Notes under the pieces: generated by a model
What the model saw: only the letters and a program-made list of their open reading frames with translations
Databases searched by the model: none
Told to the model about the DNA's origin: nothing
Made by a program: the position numbers and the translations under genes
In this document: piece by piece, positions 38,788-47,619 of the stretch
Layout of the letters: each line of letters starts with the position of its first letter
How positions within the stretch are numbered: position 1 is the first letter of the stretch
DNA from: Thiofaba sp039822285
GTDB lineage: Bacteria > Pseudomonadota > Gammaproteobacteria > Halothiobacillales > Halothiobacillaceae
NCBI RefSeq assembly: GCF_039822285.1
Contig: NZ_JBAJEY010000001.1
Location: forward strand, 682,001 to 746,000
Length of the DNA: 64,000 nucleotides
Direction: 5' to 3'

Positions 38788-38904
38788 GTCTTGATTTTCT
38801 CGGTCGTGCGGGACGCGGCGGTTCGACAAGGAAAAGTGACTGGATGATACCATGCGCCTTTTCTTCTCCCGATCCAACCCCGCTGCGACAAGGGTTCCCG
38901 TACC

Positions 38905-40044
38905 ATGCCCACCCCCACACTCCACTCCCGTTTGCAGGCCCTGCGTACCGGCCGTCTCGACGAGGCAGGCCAGCGCCAGTTGCTCGAAGATGCCCTCGCC
39001 GAAGAGGCGCACTCCATCGCCTGCGAGACCGCCGATCACCTGGCCTATGCCCTGCTCGACGCGGGGCGGCCTTCTGAGGCGCGCGAGGTGGCGGAACGGG
39101 CCCTGGCCGCCGGGCCGGACTTCGCCCTGCTGCACACCCTGGCCCTCGCCGAACATGCCATGGGCGATTCAGCCCAAGCCATTGGCCATCTCGAGCAGGC
39201 ACTGAAGCAGCTTGGCGAACCGCAGGAGGACGCGCTGCGCGTCCTCCGCGCGGACATGCTCGAACACCTCGCCACCCTCTGCCGGCAACAGGGCAAGGGA
39301 CTGCGCGCCTGGCAGGCACTGGAGCAGGCCGCCAGCCTGCTGGAATCCCTGGGCGATCATGCCGGTTGGCTGCGTTGCGAAATCGCCCTCGCCCGCCTGG
39401 CACGCGAGCTGGGCGACAACACCCAGTCGGCCGACAAGTGGCTGACGGTGATCGAAATCGCGCGTCGGGCGGGGCGTGCGGAGGACGAGGCCCGCGCCCT
39501 GCTGGAGCTGGCCGAGATCGCCCGCGACGAGGGGCATGCCGAGGCCGAGGAATCGCTGCGCCAGGAGGCCATCGAAGCGCTCGTGCGGGCCAGGCTGTGG
39601 CCGGAGCTCGCCCGCGCCCTCTTCCAGCTTGGACGCGCACGTTCGCGACGCAACGCCGTCTGGCAGGCGCTGTGGCTGATGCTGGCGCAGGAGGGCCCCA
39701 TGGAGGGCCTGATCAACGCACAAGCCTGGCTGTTCATGCGAGAGGACCAGAAAGCCAAGCCCGAAGCAGCCCAGGTCGCCGCCGCGGTCATCGCCGTGAT
39801 CGAGAAACTGCCCTCCTCACTGCCCCGCCACGCCGAGATTCATCGCATGGCCATCACCACCTTCCTCGGCTGTGCACGACTACAGGGGATCCATGAAACT
39901 GAAGTCACAGAGTGGATGGAAAAGGAAAGGATGCGTTCGGAGGATGGAATCATCGCCGCGACCATGAAAATGATCGAGGCCCACGATGAAACCGGAGCGT
40001 GGCTTTTCGACCGCGCGGCTTTCCTTACCGCGAAACCCTCTTGA
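38905..40044 (+). CDS. TPR-repeat protein
   Basis: 379 residues, all-helical, with tetratricopeptide-like repeats over most of its length (HLAYALLDAGRPSEAREVAE, TLALAEHAMGDSAQAIGHLE, LATLCRQQGKGLRAWQALEQ). No signal peptide, so cytoplasmic. It is divergent from the peptidase across a 117-bp gap. No enzymatic domain; probably a scaffold. The family is not named. Confidence 0.75.
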   Translation: MPTPTLHSRLQALRTGRLDEAGQRQLLEDALAEEAHSIACETADHLAYALLDAGRPSEAREVAERALAAGPDFALLHTLALAEHAMGDSAQAIGHLEQALKQLGEPQEDALRVLRADMLEHLATLCRQQGKGLRAWQALEQAASLLESLGDHAGWLRCEIALARLARELGDNTQSADKWLTVIEIARRAGRAEDEARALLELAEIARDEGHAEAEESLRQEAIEALVRARLWPELARALFQLGRARSRRNAVWQALWLMLAQEGPMEGLINAQAWLFMREDQKAKPEAAQVAAAVIAVIEKLPSSLPRHAEIHRMAITTFLGCARLQGIHETEVTEWMEKERMRSEDGIIAATMKMIEAHDETGAWLFDRAAFLTAKPS

Positions 40045-40111
40045 TAACCGCGTCCATTTCACTAGAATCAAGCATGGTTATCCCGACCTCCACCACCCAA
40101 GGACCCATACC

Positions 40112-40456
40112 ATGAATATTGATTCCATCGACCTTAGCCAGTTCAGCATCGAAGAGCTGGAAACCCTGATCAAGCGTGCCGAGGCCACCATTCGCCAGGC
40201 CAAAGCCAAAAAGGCCAGCGAGCTGCGCCGCCAGGTCGAACTGACTGCCGAACAACTGGGTATTTCCGTCGCCGAACTGGTGGGTCTGGAAAAGTCTTCT
40301 CGCAAACCTGCGCGCACGACCACCTCGAAGATCGCCCCGAAATACCGCGATCCCGCCCATCCCGAACTGACTTGGACCGGCCGCGGTCAGAAGCCTGTCT
40401 GGCTGCGCGAACGTCTGGAACAGGGGGCACGCCTGGAGGATTTCCTGATCCTCTGA
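40112..40456 (+). CDS. H-NS family nucleoid-associated protein
   Basis: 114 residues from ATG 40112. The N-terminal coiled coil (SIEELETLIKRAEATIRQAK) mediates dimers. The C-terminus KYRDPAHPELTWTGRGQKPVWL-type segment (~76-100) is the AT-hook-like DNA-binding loop of H-NS/BpH3-type proteins. It silences AT-rich, often horizontally acquired DNA. It is a single gene followed by a group of hairpins. Confidence 0.9.
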   Translation: MNIDSIDLSQFSIEELETLIKRAEATIRQAKAKKASELRRQVELTAEQLGISVAELVGLEKSSRKPARTTTSKIAPKYRDPAHPELTWTGRGQKPVWLRERLEQGARLEDFLIL

Positions 40457-40491
40457 TCGCTGAATATTTCAAGGCCCCGCTCAGCCAGACT

Positions 40492-40554
40492 GTTTCAAAA
40501 GGGCTGTCCTGCCCTTTTGAAACTCGCCTCGTCGCAGTACACGCCCGCGACGAG
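40492..40554. repeat. Host dispersed two-hairpin repeat, copy 2
   Basis: Stem 1: 13 bp, 40492-40504 with 40511-40523, loop tgtcct. Stem 2: ctcgtcgc/gcgacgag, 40528-40535 with 40547-40554. It shares aactcgcctcgtcgc and the order of hairpins with 1015-1074. Stem 1 would terminate hns transcription. Confidence 0.65.
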
Positions 40555-40558
40555 CTCT

Positions 40559-40589
40559 GTGAATCAATCACTTATCGTGATTGATTCAC
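40559..40589. terminator. 12-bp perfect hairpin
   Basis: Arms gtgaatcaatca/tgattgattcac (40559-40570, 40578-40589) with loop cttatcg. It is AT-rich and lies four bases after the preceding hairpin. No long T-run follows, so a terminator role is uncertain. Confidence 0.45.
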
Positions 40590-40618
40590 GCGCGAGCCGT
40601 CCATGGCTCGCCTTTCCA

Positions 40619-40646
40619 GGCCGTGTCAAAAGCTCTTGACACGGCC
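40619..40646 (-). terminator. 11-bp hairpin downstream of rsmI
   Basis: Arms ggccgtgtcaa/ttgacacggcc (40619-40629, 40636-40646) with loop aagctc, 17 bp past the stop of the leftward rsmI gene. Placement suggests transcription termination, though the T-run is poor. Confidence 0.5.
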
Positions 40647-40663
40647 TGTGAGCGGGGCCTTTT

Positions 40664-41515
40664 TCATGCCGGCTTCTGCATTTCCAGACAGATCTGGTAA
40701 TACGTCTTTTTGCTTCCCCCTAGAAGGTCGGCCGCAATCGCCGCTGCCCCCTTCACCGGCACGCCATGCGCCAGCAGGCTGCGCAGGAGGGCCTCCTGAC
40801 CGATCCCGGCCGTCTCCTCTGCCACGAGGGGCGATGCCCCCCGCACCAGAATCACACACTCGCCACGCTGCTGGTCCTCATCCCCCGCCACCCAATCTGC
40901 CAGCGCCCCAAGGGTGCCCAGGCGTACGGTCTCGAAGGTCTTGGTGAGCTCGCGCGCCAGGGTCGCCTCACGCTCCGCGCCGAGGACCGCGACCATGTCG
41001 CGCAGGGCATCGAGCAGGCGGTGCGGGGCCTCGAAGAAGATCAGGGTACGTGTCTCATCCAAAAGCTCGGCCAGACGCGCCTTGCGTGCCGAACCCTTGG
41101 CCGGCAGGAACCCCTCGAAGGTGAACCGATCGCTCGGTAGGCCGCAGACCGACAAGGCGGCCATGGCCGCGCTCGGACCGGGGATGGGTGAGACACGCAC
41201 CCCCGCCCGCAGCGCGGCGCGCACCAGCGGGAAGCCCGGGTCGCTCAAGAGCGGTGTGCCCGCGTCCGAGATCAAGGCCAGAGACTGCCCGCCGCGCAGG
41301 CGCCCGAGCAGATCCTCCACCCGCTGCTGCTCGTTGTGCGCGTGCATGGCAGTGAGCGGCGTGGCAATACCGAAGTGCTGCAGCAGCTTGCGGCTATGGC
41401 GGGTGTCCTCGGCGGCGATGAGGTCGACACTGGCCAGCACCTCCCGCGCCCGTGGGCTCCAGTCCGTGAGATTGCCAATGGGCGTGGCGACGACATACAA
41501 GGTGCCGAAAGACAT
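40664..41515 (-). CDS. rsmI: 16S rRNA 2'-O-ribose C1402 methyltransferase RsmI
   Basis: 283 residues. Tetrapyrrole-methylase-fold signature at the N-terminus (TLYVVATPIGNLTDWSPRAR), then ISDAGTPLLSDPG and FEAPHRLLDAL. It transfers a methyl group from SAM to C1402 of 16S rRNA. Divergently placed beside the LpoA-type gene, the usual gammaproteobacterial arrangement. Confidence 0.93.
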   Translation of the reverse strand: MSFGTLYVVATPIGNLTDWSPRAREVLASVDLIAAEDTRHSRKLLQHFGIATPLTAMHAHNEQQRVEDLLGRLRGGQSLALISDAGTPLLSDPGFPLVRAALRAGVRVSPIPGPSAAMAALSVCGLPSDRFTFEGFLPAKGSARKARLAELLDETRTLIFFEAPHRLLDALRDMVAVLGAEREATLARELTKTFETVRLGTLGALADWVAGDEDQQRGECVILVRGASPLVAEETAGIGQEALLRSLLAHGVPVKGAAAIAADLLGGSKKTYYQICLEMQKPA

Positions 41516-41547
41516 ACGTTGGTCCTAATGCGCAAAACGGGCTGGGC

Positions 41548-41685
41548 TATACTCTAGCCCGCCGTCTCAGACTTAGGTAAGGTCTGAACCCTTCAGACCT
41601 TACTGTCGGGGGCATGGAGGCCCCCGCGCAATCAACGACGTCAGTCACTGAATTGCGGAGGCCGTCGCGAATTCCGTTTGCGACG
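41548..41685 (+). promoter_or_regulatory. Promoter -10 and structured leader before the LpoA-type gene
   Basis: TATACT at 41548-41553 could be a -10 box. Three hairpins follow: gtaaggtctgaa/ttcagaccttac with a 3-nt loop (41577-41603), cgggggc/gcccccg (41607-41626) and cgtcgc/gcgacg (41663-41685). The leader of about 180 nt precedes the GTG at 41745. No known riboswitch class recognised. Confidence 0.45.
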
Positions 41686-41744
41686 AACCGAGCTGAAAAA
41701 AGCCAAGGAGGGTCTTTATTCAGGGTTTACCAAGGGAAACTGCC

Positions 41745-43544
41745 GTGACAGGACTGATCCGCGGGTACTCCATCGCCGTCATCCTCGCCCTCCTCGCCGG
41801 CCTTCTGAGTGCCTGCGCCCCGCAGCAGCCTCCGCGCTCCGATACCACCGCGCTCGACCGGGCACTGGCCGAAGCTGAACGCGGCCAGGACCCGCTGCAA
41901 CTGTCCAGCGCGCTGTGGCGCAAAGCGTCCGTGCTGCACGGAGCCGAGCAGGCCAGCATGCAGCTGCGCGCCATCGAGACCTTGATCGATGCGGACAAGC
42001 CGCAGAATGCCCTGGCCTATCTGCGCGACCCCCTGGCCCAGCGCCAGGGATGGTTGGCCTTCGAGCCGCGCCGCACCCAGATCATCCTGGGCTTTGAAGC
42101 CCTGCAACAGGGCCGCACCGCCGAGGCCATCCGCACCCTGCAGGACATCCCCGCCCCACTCGGCAGGGCCGAGGCCACCCGCCGGCTCGAATGGCTGGCC
42201 CGTGCCCTGGAGGCTGACCAGCATGGGCTTGAGGCCGCCCGCCAGCGCATCGCGCTCGACGGCCTGCTGAGTGACGAGCGCCGTCTCGCCAACCAGGAGG
42301 CCATCCTTCGCCTGCTGGGCGCCCTCGACAAACCCGCCTTCGACAGGGCCCTGATCGAGACCGTGGAGCCGCAGCTTGGCGGCTGGCTCCAGCTGGTGCA
42401 TGCCCAACGCGAAGGCAAAGATGCCCTGGAGCGCTGGCGCCAGGCCCATCCCTCCCATCCACTGCTGCCCGCCCTGTACGAGCGTCTGCAGCGTGAGGCG
42501 GTGGCACGCGTGCCGCAGACCGTGGCGCACATCGCCCTCATCCTCTCGCAGGAGCCGCGCCTCGCCGAAGCGGCCCGCGCCATCACGGCCGGGGTCATGC
42601 TCGCCCGCGAGGAGGCCGGTGAGAAGGCCCCCGAGGTACGCGAATACCCCGACGCCCCTACCCCCGAAGGCTTCCGGCGCGGCGTCGAGGAGGCCGTTGC
42701 CGCAGGAGCCACTGCCGTGATCGGCCCGCTCGACCGCGAGACCCTCCAGCAGCTGACGCGCTTCCAGCCTAAAGTGCCGGTGATCGCCCTGAACACGCTG
42801 GAGAGCGGGACCGCGACCAGCCCCAACCTGATCCAGTTCGGCCTGCCGCCGGAGGACGAGGCGCAGGCCGTGGCCGAGCGCATGCTGGCCCAGGGCCAGC
42901 TGCGCGCCCTCATCCTCGCCCCGAACGACGCTCTGGGTGAGCGGATGGTCCGCGCCTTCACCACCCGCTACACCGCAGGGGGCGGGCAAGTGGTGGACAG
43001 CCAGCGCTATGCCCCGCGCTCGCCACTGTGGGAACAGCAGGCCCGCCAGCTCCTGCGCCCCGCGCCCGACCCCATCGACGGCAGCCAGCGCATGCGCGAG
43101 GATGCCGATGCCCTGTTCCTGATCGCCCGCGCCAAGGACGCCCAGGGCTGGGTGCCTCTGCTGCGTGCCAACGGCGGCGGCAACCTCCCCATCCTCGCCA
43201 CCTCGCATGTCTACGACGGCGCCCCGCGCCCGGCGAATGACCGCGACAAGGATGGGCTGCAGTTCTGCGACATGCCGCTCATCCTCAACTACGCCCGCCG
43301 TCCCGGGCAGACTGGCCCGAGCCGCTTCGAACAGGCGGCGCTTTCAGGCCAGCCGCGCCTGTTCGCCCTCGGTTACGACGCCTACCAGCTGGCCACCCGG
43401 CTGGAGGCGGCGAAACGCCCCGAGGGCTTGCGCGGCCAGACCGGAACCCTGCGCCTGAATGCGGACAACCGCGTCCAGCGCACCCCCGCCTGGGCCCTGT
43501 TTCGCGGCGGTCTTGCCAACCCCCTGGAGGTCATCCAGCCTTGA
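41745..43544 (+). CDS. lpoA: Penicillin-binding protein activator LpoA/LppC-type lipoprotein
   Basis: 599 residues from GTG 41745. The signal peptide ends in lipobox LLSAC, so it is an outer-membrane lipoprotein. The N-terminal half is helical (TPR-like: LARALEADQHGLEAARQRI). The C-terminal half is a periplasmic-binding-protein fold (AAGATAVIGPLDRETLQQLT, VPVIALNTL, RALILAPNDALGERMVRAF). In enterics it stimulates PBP1A. It overlaps the yraN start. Confidence 0.88.
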   Translation: MTGLIRGYSIAVILALLAGLLSACAPQQPPRSDTTALDRALAEAERGQDPLQLSSALWRKASVLHGAEQASMQLRAIETLIDADKPQNALAYLRDPLAQRQGWLAFEPRRTQIILGFEALQQGRTAEAIRTLQDIPAPLGRAEATRRLEWLARALEADQHGLEAARQRIALDGLLSDERRLANQEAILRLLGALDKPAFDRALIETVEPQLGGWLQLVHAQREGKDALERWRQAHPSHPLLPALYERLQREAVARVPQTVAHIALILSQEPRLAEAARAITAGVMLAREEAGEKAPEVREYPDAPTPEGFRRGVEEAVAAGATAVIGPLDRETLQQLTRFQPKVPVIALNTLESGTATSPNLIQFGLPPEDEAQAVAERMLAQGQLRALILAPNDALGERMVRAFTTRYTAGGGQVVDSQRYAPRSPLWEQQARQLLRPAPDPIDGSQRMREDADALFLIARAKDAQGWVPLLRANGGGNLPILATSHVYDGAPRPANDRDKDGLQFCDMPLILNYARRPGQTGPSRFEQAALSGQPRLFALGYDAYQLATRLEAAKRPEGLRGQTGTLRLNADNRVQRTPAWALFRGGLANPLEVIQP

Positions 43545-43909
43545 GTGAGCGGCGTGCCGCGGGCGAGGCCGGCGAACAACTCGCCCTCGAGCACCTCGAA
43601 CGCCGCGGCCTGCGCCTGCTGGCGCGCAACGTCCATGCCCGCGGGGGAGAGATCGACCTGGTCATGCTCGACGGCGCCACCCTGGTGTTCGTCGAGGTAC
43701 GCAGCCGTTCGGCGCGTGGCCTGGTCGGCGCCCTGGAAAGCATCACGCCTGCCAAGCGACGGCGCCTGCTGATGACTGCCCAGACCTTCCTGGCCCGACA
43801 CCCCCAGCACGCCGCCCGCCCCTGCCGTTTCGACGTGGTCGGGATCACCCGCGATGATGAGCGAACCACGCTAGAATGGGCAGCCAACGCCTTTGAAGCC
43901 TCCGCGTGA
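43541..43909 (+). CDS. yraN: YraN-family (UPF0102) endonuclease-like protein
   Basis: 122 residues, starting at TTG 43541 overlapping the LpoA stop (TTGA). The core GEIDLVMLDGATLVFVEVR carries the E..D...E.K/R-like pattern of a restriction-endonuclease fold. The preceding GEAGEQLALEHLERRGLRLL is typical of the family. Function not established. It always sits next to lpoA in gammaproteobacteria. Confidence 0.9.
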   Translation: MSERRAAGEAGEQLALEHLERRGLRLLARNVHARGGEIDLVMLDGATLVFVEVRSRSARGLVGALESITPAKRRRLLMTAQTFLARHPQHAARPCRFDVVGITRDDERTTLEWAANAFEASA

Positions 43910-43949
43910 CCTGCGTCATGCCGCTCCGTTTTGTGAAGACACCCCAGCC

Positions 43950-44534
43950 ATGCCCGTCCCAAGCCACGCCGAAGGAACCGAACTGTCCCGCATGCTCTAC
44001 CACCATGCCGAGACGCGCCTGCAACATGTCCGCACGGCCTTAGAGGCCGCCGCCCCGGCCCTGGCCATCGCTGCCGAAAGCCTGCTTGCCACTTGCCTGC
44101 AGGGGCACCGGGTCTACCTCTGCCCCCTGCCCGAAACCCAGGCCCTGGCCGAGCGCGCCGCGAGTCTTCTGCTGCGCGGCATGGTCCAGCCCCGCCCCGG
44201 CCTGCCGGTCGTCCTGCTGCACCCCCTGCCGGATGAGGGCGCAGGCTGCATGCAGCAGATCGGCAGCCTGGCAGCCCCGGGGGATGCCCTGCTCGCCTTC
44301 AACGGCGTCCGGACGGACGGCCTCGAGGCCCTGATCGATACCGCGCGCCTGCACGACATGCGGCTGATCCTCCTCGGCGGCCCCGTGTCGGAGGGAGTGG
44401 CCAGCCACCTCCAGGAAAACGACCTGGTCATCCGGCTCGACACGCCCTGCCCGGCGAGCCTGCACGAAGCTGCCCTGGCCGCCGTGCACGCCCTGTGCGA
44501 TGCACTCGACCACCGCCTGCTGGGGCTGGCCTGA
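43950..44534 (+). CDS. SIS-domain protein (DiaA/GmhA-like, divergent)
   Basis: 194 residues from ATG 43950. It has the family N-terminal helix (SRMLYHHAETRLQHVRTALE) and sugar-isomerase core elements (GDALLAFNGVRTDGLEALID, NDLVIRLDTPCPASLHEAAL). Its position after yraN matches diaA, the DnaA-binding initiation factor, but the serine-rich sugar-phosphate loop of GmhA is degraded. A regulatory rather than enzymatic role is likely. It is coupled to the next gene (TGATG). Confidence 0.75.
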   Translation: MPVPSHAEGTELSRMLYHHAETRLQHVRTALEAAAPALAIAAESLLATCLQGHRVYLCPLPETQALAERAASLLLRGMVQPRPGLPVVLLHPLPDEGAGCMQQIGSLAAPGDALLAFNGVRTDGLEALIDTARLHDMRLILLGGPVSEGVASHLQENDLVIRLDTPCPASLHEAALAAVHALCDALDHRLLGLA

Positions 44535-45934
44535 TGCTCGACCCCGCGCAACTTCAGGCCCTGCGCGCCGCGGCGGGTGCCGACCATGTCAGCACCGAGC
44601 CCGCCACCCTGTGGGCCTACGGCATGGACAACAGCCGCCGCCACGCCCCACCGGATGCTGTCATCTACGCCAGCGGCCACGACCAGGTGCGCGAGGTGGT
44701 GCGCACCTGCTCCACGCACCGCATCCCGCTCATCGCCCGCGGGCGCGGCACCGGCACCACGGGCGCCACCGTGCCCATCCACGGTGGCGTGGTGCTCAGC
44801 TTCGAGCGGATGAACCGTATCCTCGAGGTGAATCCGGATGACCGCCTGATGGTGGTGGAGCCCGGGGTGACCAATGGCGAGGTGCAGGCGACGGCGCGTG
44901 AACATGGCTTCTTCTGGGCGCCCGATCCCACCAGCTCGCCGTTCTGCAGCGTGGGCGGCAACCTCGCCTACAACTCGGCGGGACCGCGTGCGGTGAAGTA
45001 CGGCACGGTACGCGAGAACGTGCTCGGCCTGCGCGCCGTCACCGGCCGGGGCGAGGAGCTACGCACCGGCACCCGCACCACCAAAGGCGTGGTCGGCTAT
45101 GACCTCACCCGCCTCTTGATCGGCTCCGAGGGCACCCTCGCCGTCATCACCGAGGCCACCCTCAGGCTCACCCCGCTGCCGGAGGCCATCCGCACCGCGC
45201 GTGCCCTGTATGCCGATATGGGCAGCGCCGCTCGCGCCGTCGCCCGCCTGATGGCCCAGCCGGTCACCCCCTGTGCGCTGGAATTCATCGACGGCGCGGC
45301 GATGGACATGATCCGCGGCCACACCGACACCGACCTCCCAAGGCAGGCGCGCGCCATGCTGATGATCGAGGTCGACGGTCCCGCCGCCTGCCTGGAACCG
45401 GCCATCGCCGCCATCCGCCAGGCGGCGGAGGTGGACGGCCTCCTGGAGTGGCGCGAGGCGCGTGAGGCGCACGAGGTCGAATCGCTCTGGGCCACCCGCA
45501 AGGCCCTCTCCCCCGCCCTGCGCAAGGTCGCGCCGAAGAAGATCAACGAGGACGTGGTGGTCCCGGTCTCACGCATCCCGGAACTGATCGAGGGACTGGA
45601 GCGACTGTCCACCGCACACGCCATCCCGATCATCAACTTCGGCCATGCCGGCAACGGTAACATCCACGTCAACCTGTTGCTCGACCCCGACGCGCCAGGC
45701 GAGCTGGCCCGCGCCCATGCCTGCCTGGACGAGGTCTTCGCCCTGGTGCTCGCCCTCGGCGGCACCCTCTCGGGCGAGCATGGCGTGGGGCTGGAAAAAC
45801 GCGACTTCATCGGGCGCGAACTGGGCAACACAGCCATCGAGCTGATGCGCGGCATCAAGCAGGTGTTCGATCCGGCGGGCATCCTCAATGCCGACAAGAC
45901 CCTGCCGTTGCCCGGACACGGCAGCACGACATAG
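44534..45934 (+). CDS. FAD-linked D-2-hydroxyacid dehydrogenase (GlcD/D-lactate type)
   Basis: 466 residues from ATG 44534. FAD_binding_4 domain with IPLIARGRGTGTTGATVP and SSPFCSVGGNLAYNSAGPRA; C-terminal FAD-oxidase domain with FGHAGNGNIHVN and LSGEHGVGLEKRDF. These oxidise glycolate, D-lactate or a related 2-hydroxyacid and feed electrons to the quinone pool. Without the GlcE/F partners nearby, the substrate cannot be fixed; glycolate salvage would suit an autotroph. Confidence 0.88.
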   Translation: MLDPAQLQALRAAAGADHVSTEPATLWAYGMDNSRRHAPPDAVIYASGHDQVREVVRTCSTHRIPLIARGRGTGTTGATVPIHGGVVLSFERMNRILEVNPDDRLMVVEPGVTNGEVQATAREHGFFWAPDPTSSPFCSVGGNLAYNSAGPRAVKYGTVRENVLGLRAVTGRGEELRTGTRTTKGVVGYDLTRLLIGSEGTLAVITEATLRLTPLPEAIRTARALYADMGSAARAVARLMAQPVTPCALEFIDGAAMDMIRGHTDTDLPRQARAMLMIEVDGPAACLEPAIAAIRQAAEVDGLLEWREAREAHEVESLWATRKALSPALRKVAPKKINEDVVVPVSRIPELIEGLERLSTAHAIPIINFGHAGNGNIHVNLLLDPDAPGELARAHACLDEVFALVLALGGTLSGEHGVGLEKRDFIGRELGNTAIELMRGIKQVFDPAGILNADKTLPLPGHGSTT

Positions 45935-45962
45935 ACTGAACGGCCCCCCGAAGGATTGCCCC

Positions 45963-46781
45963 ATGCCCGCCGCACTCTGGTTCGGAATTCCCGCCCTCGC
46001 CGCCTATGCCACCGCCACCCTGCTGCTGTGGCGCCGCCTGCCTCGCCTGCGCGCGGGCGAGATGCCGGGCAAGGGGCTCGCCTTGGGCCTGGGGCTGCTC
46101 GGCGCGCTGCTGCATGCCTTCGCGCTGGCCAGTGACATCTGCTGCTTGGAGGGCATCGACCTCGGCGTGCTCAAGGCCCTCTCCCTCTCCGGCCTCGTCA
46201 CCCTGCTGCTGGTGCTGATCTCCAGCCTGCGCCAGCCACTGGAGAACCTGACCCTGCCGGTGCTGCCTCTGACCATGCTCGCCCTCACCGCCCAACTCGG
46301 CTGGCCCAGCGCCCCGCGCAGCCTGGTCGGCACTCAGCCGGCGCTGGAGGTGCACATCCTGCTCTCCATCCTCGCCTACAGCCTGTTCACCCTCGCCGCA
46401 CTGCAGGCCTGGCTGCTGGCGAGCCAGCATCGCGCCCTGCACCAGCGTCGCCCCCGGGCCTTCGCGCGCATCCTCCCGCCCCTGGAGGACATGGAAATCC
46501 TGCTCTTCCGCCTGATCGGCGCAGGCTTCGTTCTGCTGACCCTCTCGCTGATCACCGGCTTCATGTTCCTGGAGGACATTTTCGCCCAGCACCTGGTGCA
46601 CAAGACGGTGCTGAGCCTCATCTCCTGGGCGGTGTTCGGCGGCCTGCTGCTCGGCCGCGCCTTCATGGGCTGGCGCGGCCGCACGGCGGTGCGCTGGACC
46701 CTCAGCGGCTTCGGCGTGCTGCTGCTCGCCTACTTTGGCAGCAAGATCGTGCTGGAATGGGTGTTGGGTATCATCCGCTGA
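45963..46781 (+). CDS. CcsA/HemX-like inner-membrane protein (YpjD family)
   Basis: 272 residues from ATG 45963, about eight hydrophobic helices (LGLGLLGALLHAFALASDIC, LVTLLLVLISSL, VLLTLSLITGFMFLEDIF). It matches the short cytochrome-c-assembly-like family often adjacent to ffh. A tryptophan-rich haem motif is not evident, so direct haem handling is unproven. Confidence 0.82.
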   Translation: MPAALWFGIPALAAYATATLLLWRRLPRLRAGEMPGKGLALGLGLLGALLHAFALASDICCLEGIDLGVLKALSLSGLVTLLLVLISSLRQPLENLTLPVLPLTMLALTAQLGWPSAPRSLVGTQPALEVHILLSILAYSLFTLAALQAWLLASQHRALHQRRPRAFARILPPLEDMEILLFRLIGAGFVLLTLSLITGFMFLEDIFAQHLVHKTVLSLISWAVFGGLLLGRAFMGWRGRTAVRWTLSGFGVLLLAYFGSKIVLEWVLGIIR

Positions 46782-46809
46782 TGCCTTGGGGCCTTGCCCT
46801 TGAGGCCCT

Positions 46810-47619
46810 TCAGGCCTCGCCGCGCTTGACCTCGCGGTAGATGGCCTCCTGCTCGTCCAGCGTCAGGTCGGCCAGACGGAGGCCCCGTGCGGCGGCCACG
46901 GCCTCCATGCCACGGTAGCGGCGCTCGAACTTGGCGTTGCAGCCGCGCAGAGCCGCCTCGGGATCGACACCCAGCTTGCGTGCGAGATTGGTGATGGCAA
47001 ACAGGACGTCGCCCACCTCCTCCTCGATGTTCGCCACATCCCCCGCCGCCAGCCCTGCGCGCAGCTCGGCCAGCTCTTCGTCGATCTTGGGCCACACGGC
47101 CTCCGCATCCGGCCAGTCGAACCCCTCACGCGCGGCCCGCTTCTGCAACTTGACCGCCCGGGTGAGCGCCGGCAGGGCCAGTGCGACCCCGTCGAGCGCA
47201 CTGGGGGGCTGGTCCGGCGGTCGCTTGCGCTCGCGCTCAAGGGTTTTCTGCGCCTCCCACGCGGCCTTCAGGCCGGCCTCGTCCTCATGCCGGACCTCGC
47301 CGAACACGTGCGGGTGGCGGCGCACCATTTTCTCCACCAGCCCACGCGCCACGTCCTGGACGTCGAAATGACCGGCCTCCTCTGCCATGCGTGCGTGAAA
47401 CACCACCTGGAACAACAAGTCCCCCAGCTCCTCGCGCAACTCATCCATGTCCCCGCGGGCGATGGCCTCCAGCACCTCGTAGGCCTCCTCCAGGGTGTAG
47501 GGGGCAATGGTGGCGAAGGTCTGACGCCGATCCCAGGGGCAGCCTGCGACCGGGTCGCGCAGGCGCGCCATCAGGGCGACCAGCGCCTCCCACGGGGAGA
47601 AGACGGGGGACTCAGACAT
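46810..47619 (-). CDS. mazG: Nucleoside triphosphate pyrophosphohydrolase MazG
   Basis: 269 residues from ATG 47619; GTG 47625 would add two. Two MazG helical repeats: CPWDRRQTFATIAPYTLEEA with the EELGDLLFQVVFH metal-binding segment, and a second EELAELR...EEEVGDVLFAI. Glutamates of the E..E...E..D motif are present in both. It hydrolyses aberrant and signalling (d)NTPs to monophosphates. It overlaps the NERD gene by 8 bp. Confidence 0.93.
   Translation of the reverse strand: MSESPVFSPWEALVALMARLRDPVAGCPWDRRQTFATIAPYTLEEAYEVLEAIARGDMDELREELGDLLFQVVFHARMAEEAGHFDVQDVARGLVEKMVRRHPHVFGEVRHEDEAGLKAAWEAQKTLERERKRPPDQPPSALDGVALALPALTRAVKLQKRAAREGFDWPDAEAVWPKIDEELAELRAGLAAGDVANIEEEVGDVLFAITNLARKLGVDPEAALRGCNAKFERRYRGMEAVAAARGLRLADLTLDEQEAIYREVKRGEA

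Noticed and set aside
35863..38847. 994-residue plus-strand open frame opposite the M16C peptidase
   Set aside because: Same length and phase as the real gene, but low-complexity Arg/Gly/His composition and no RBS; an antisense shadow.
41516..41744. RNase P RNA gene in the rsmI-lpoA gap
   Set aside because: Only 229 bp and none of the conserved RNase P RNA core sequences are visible.
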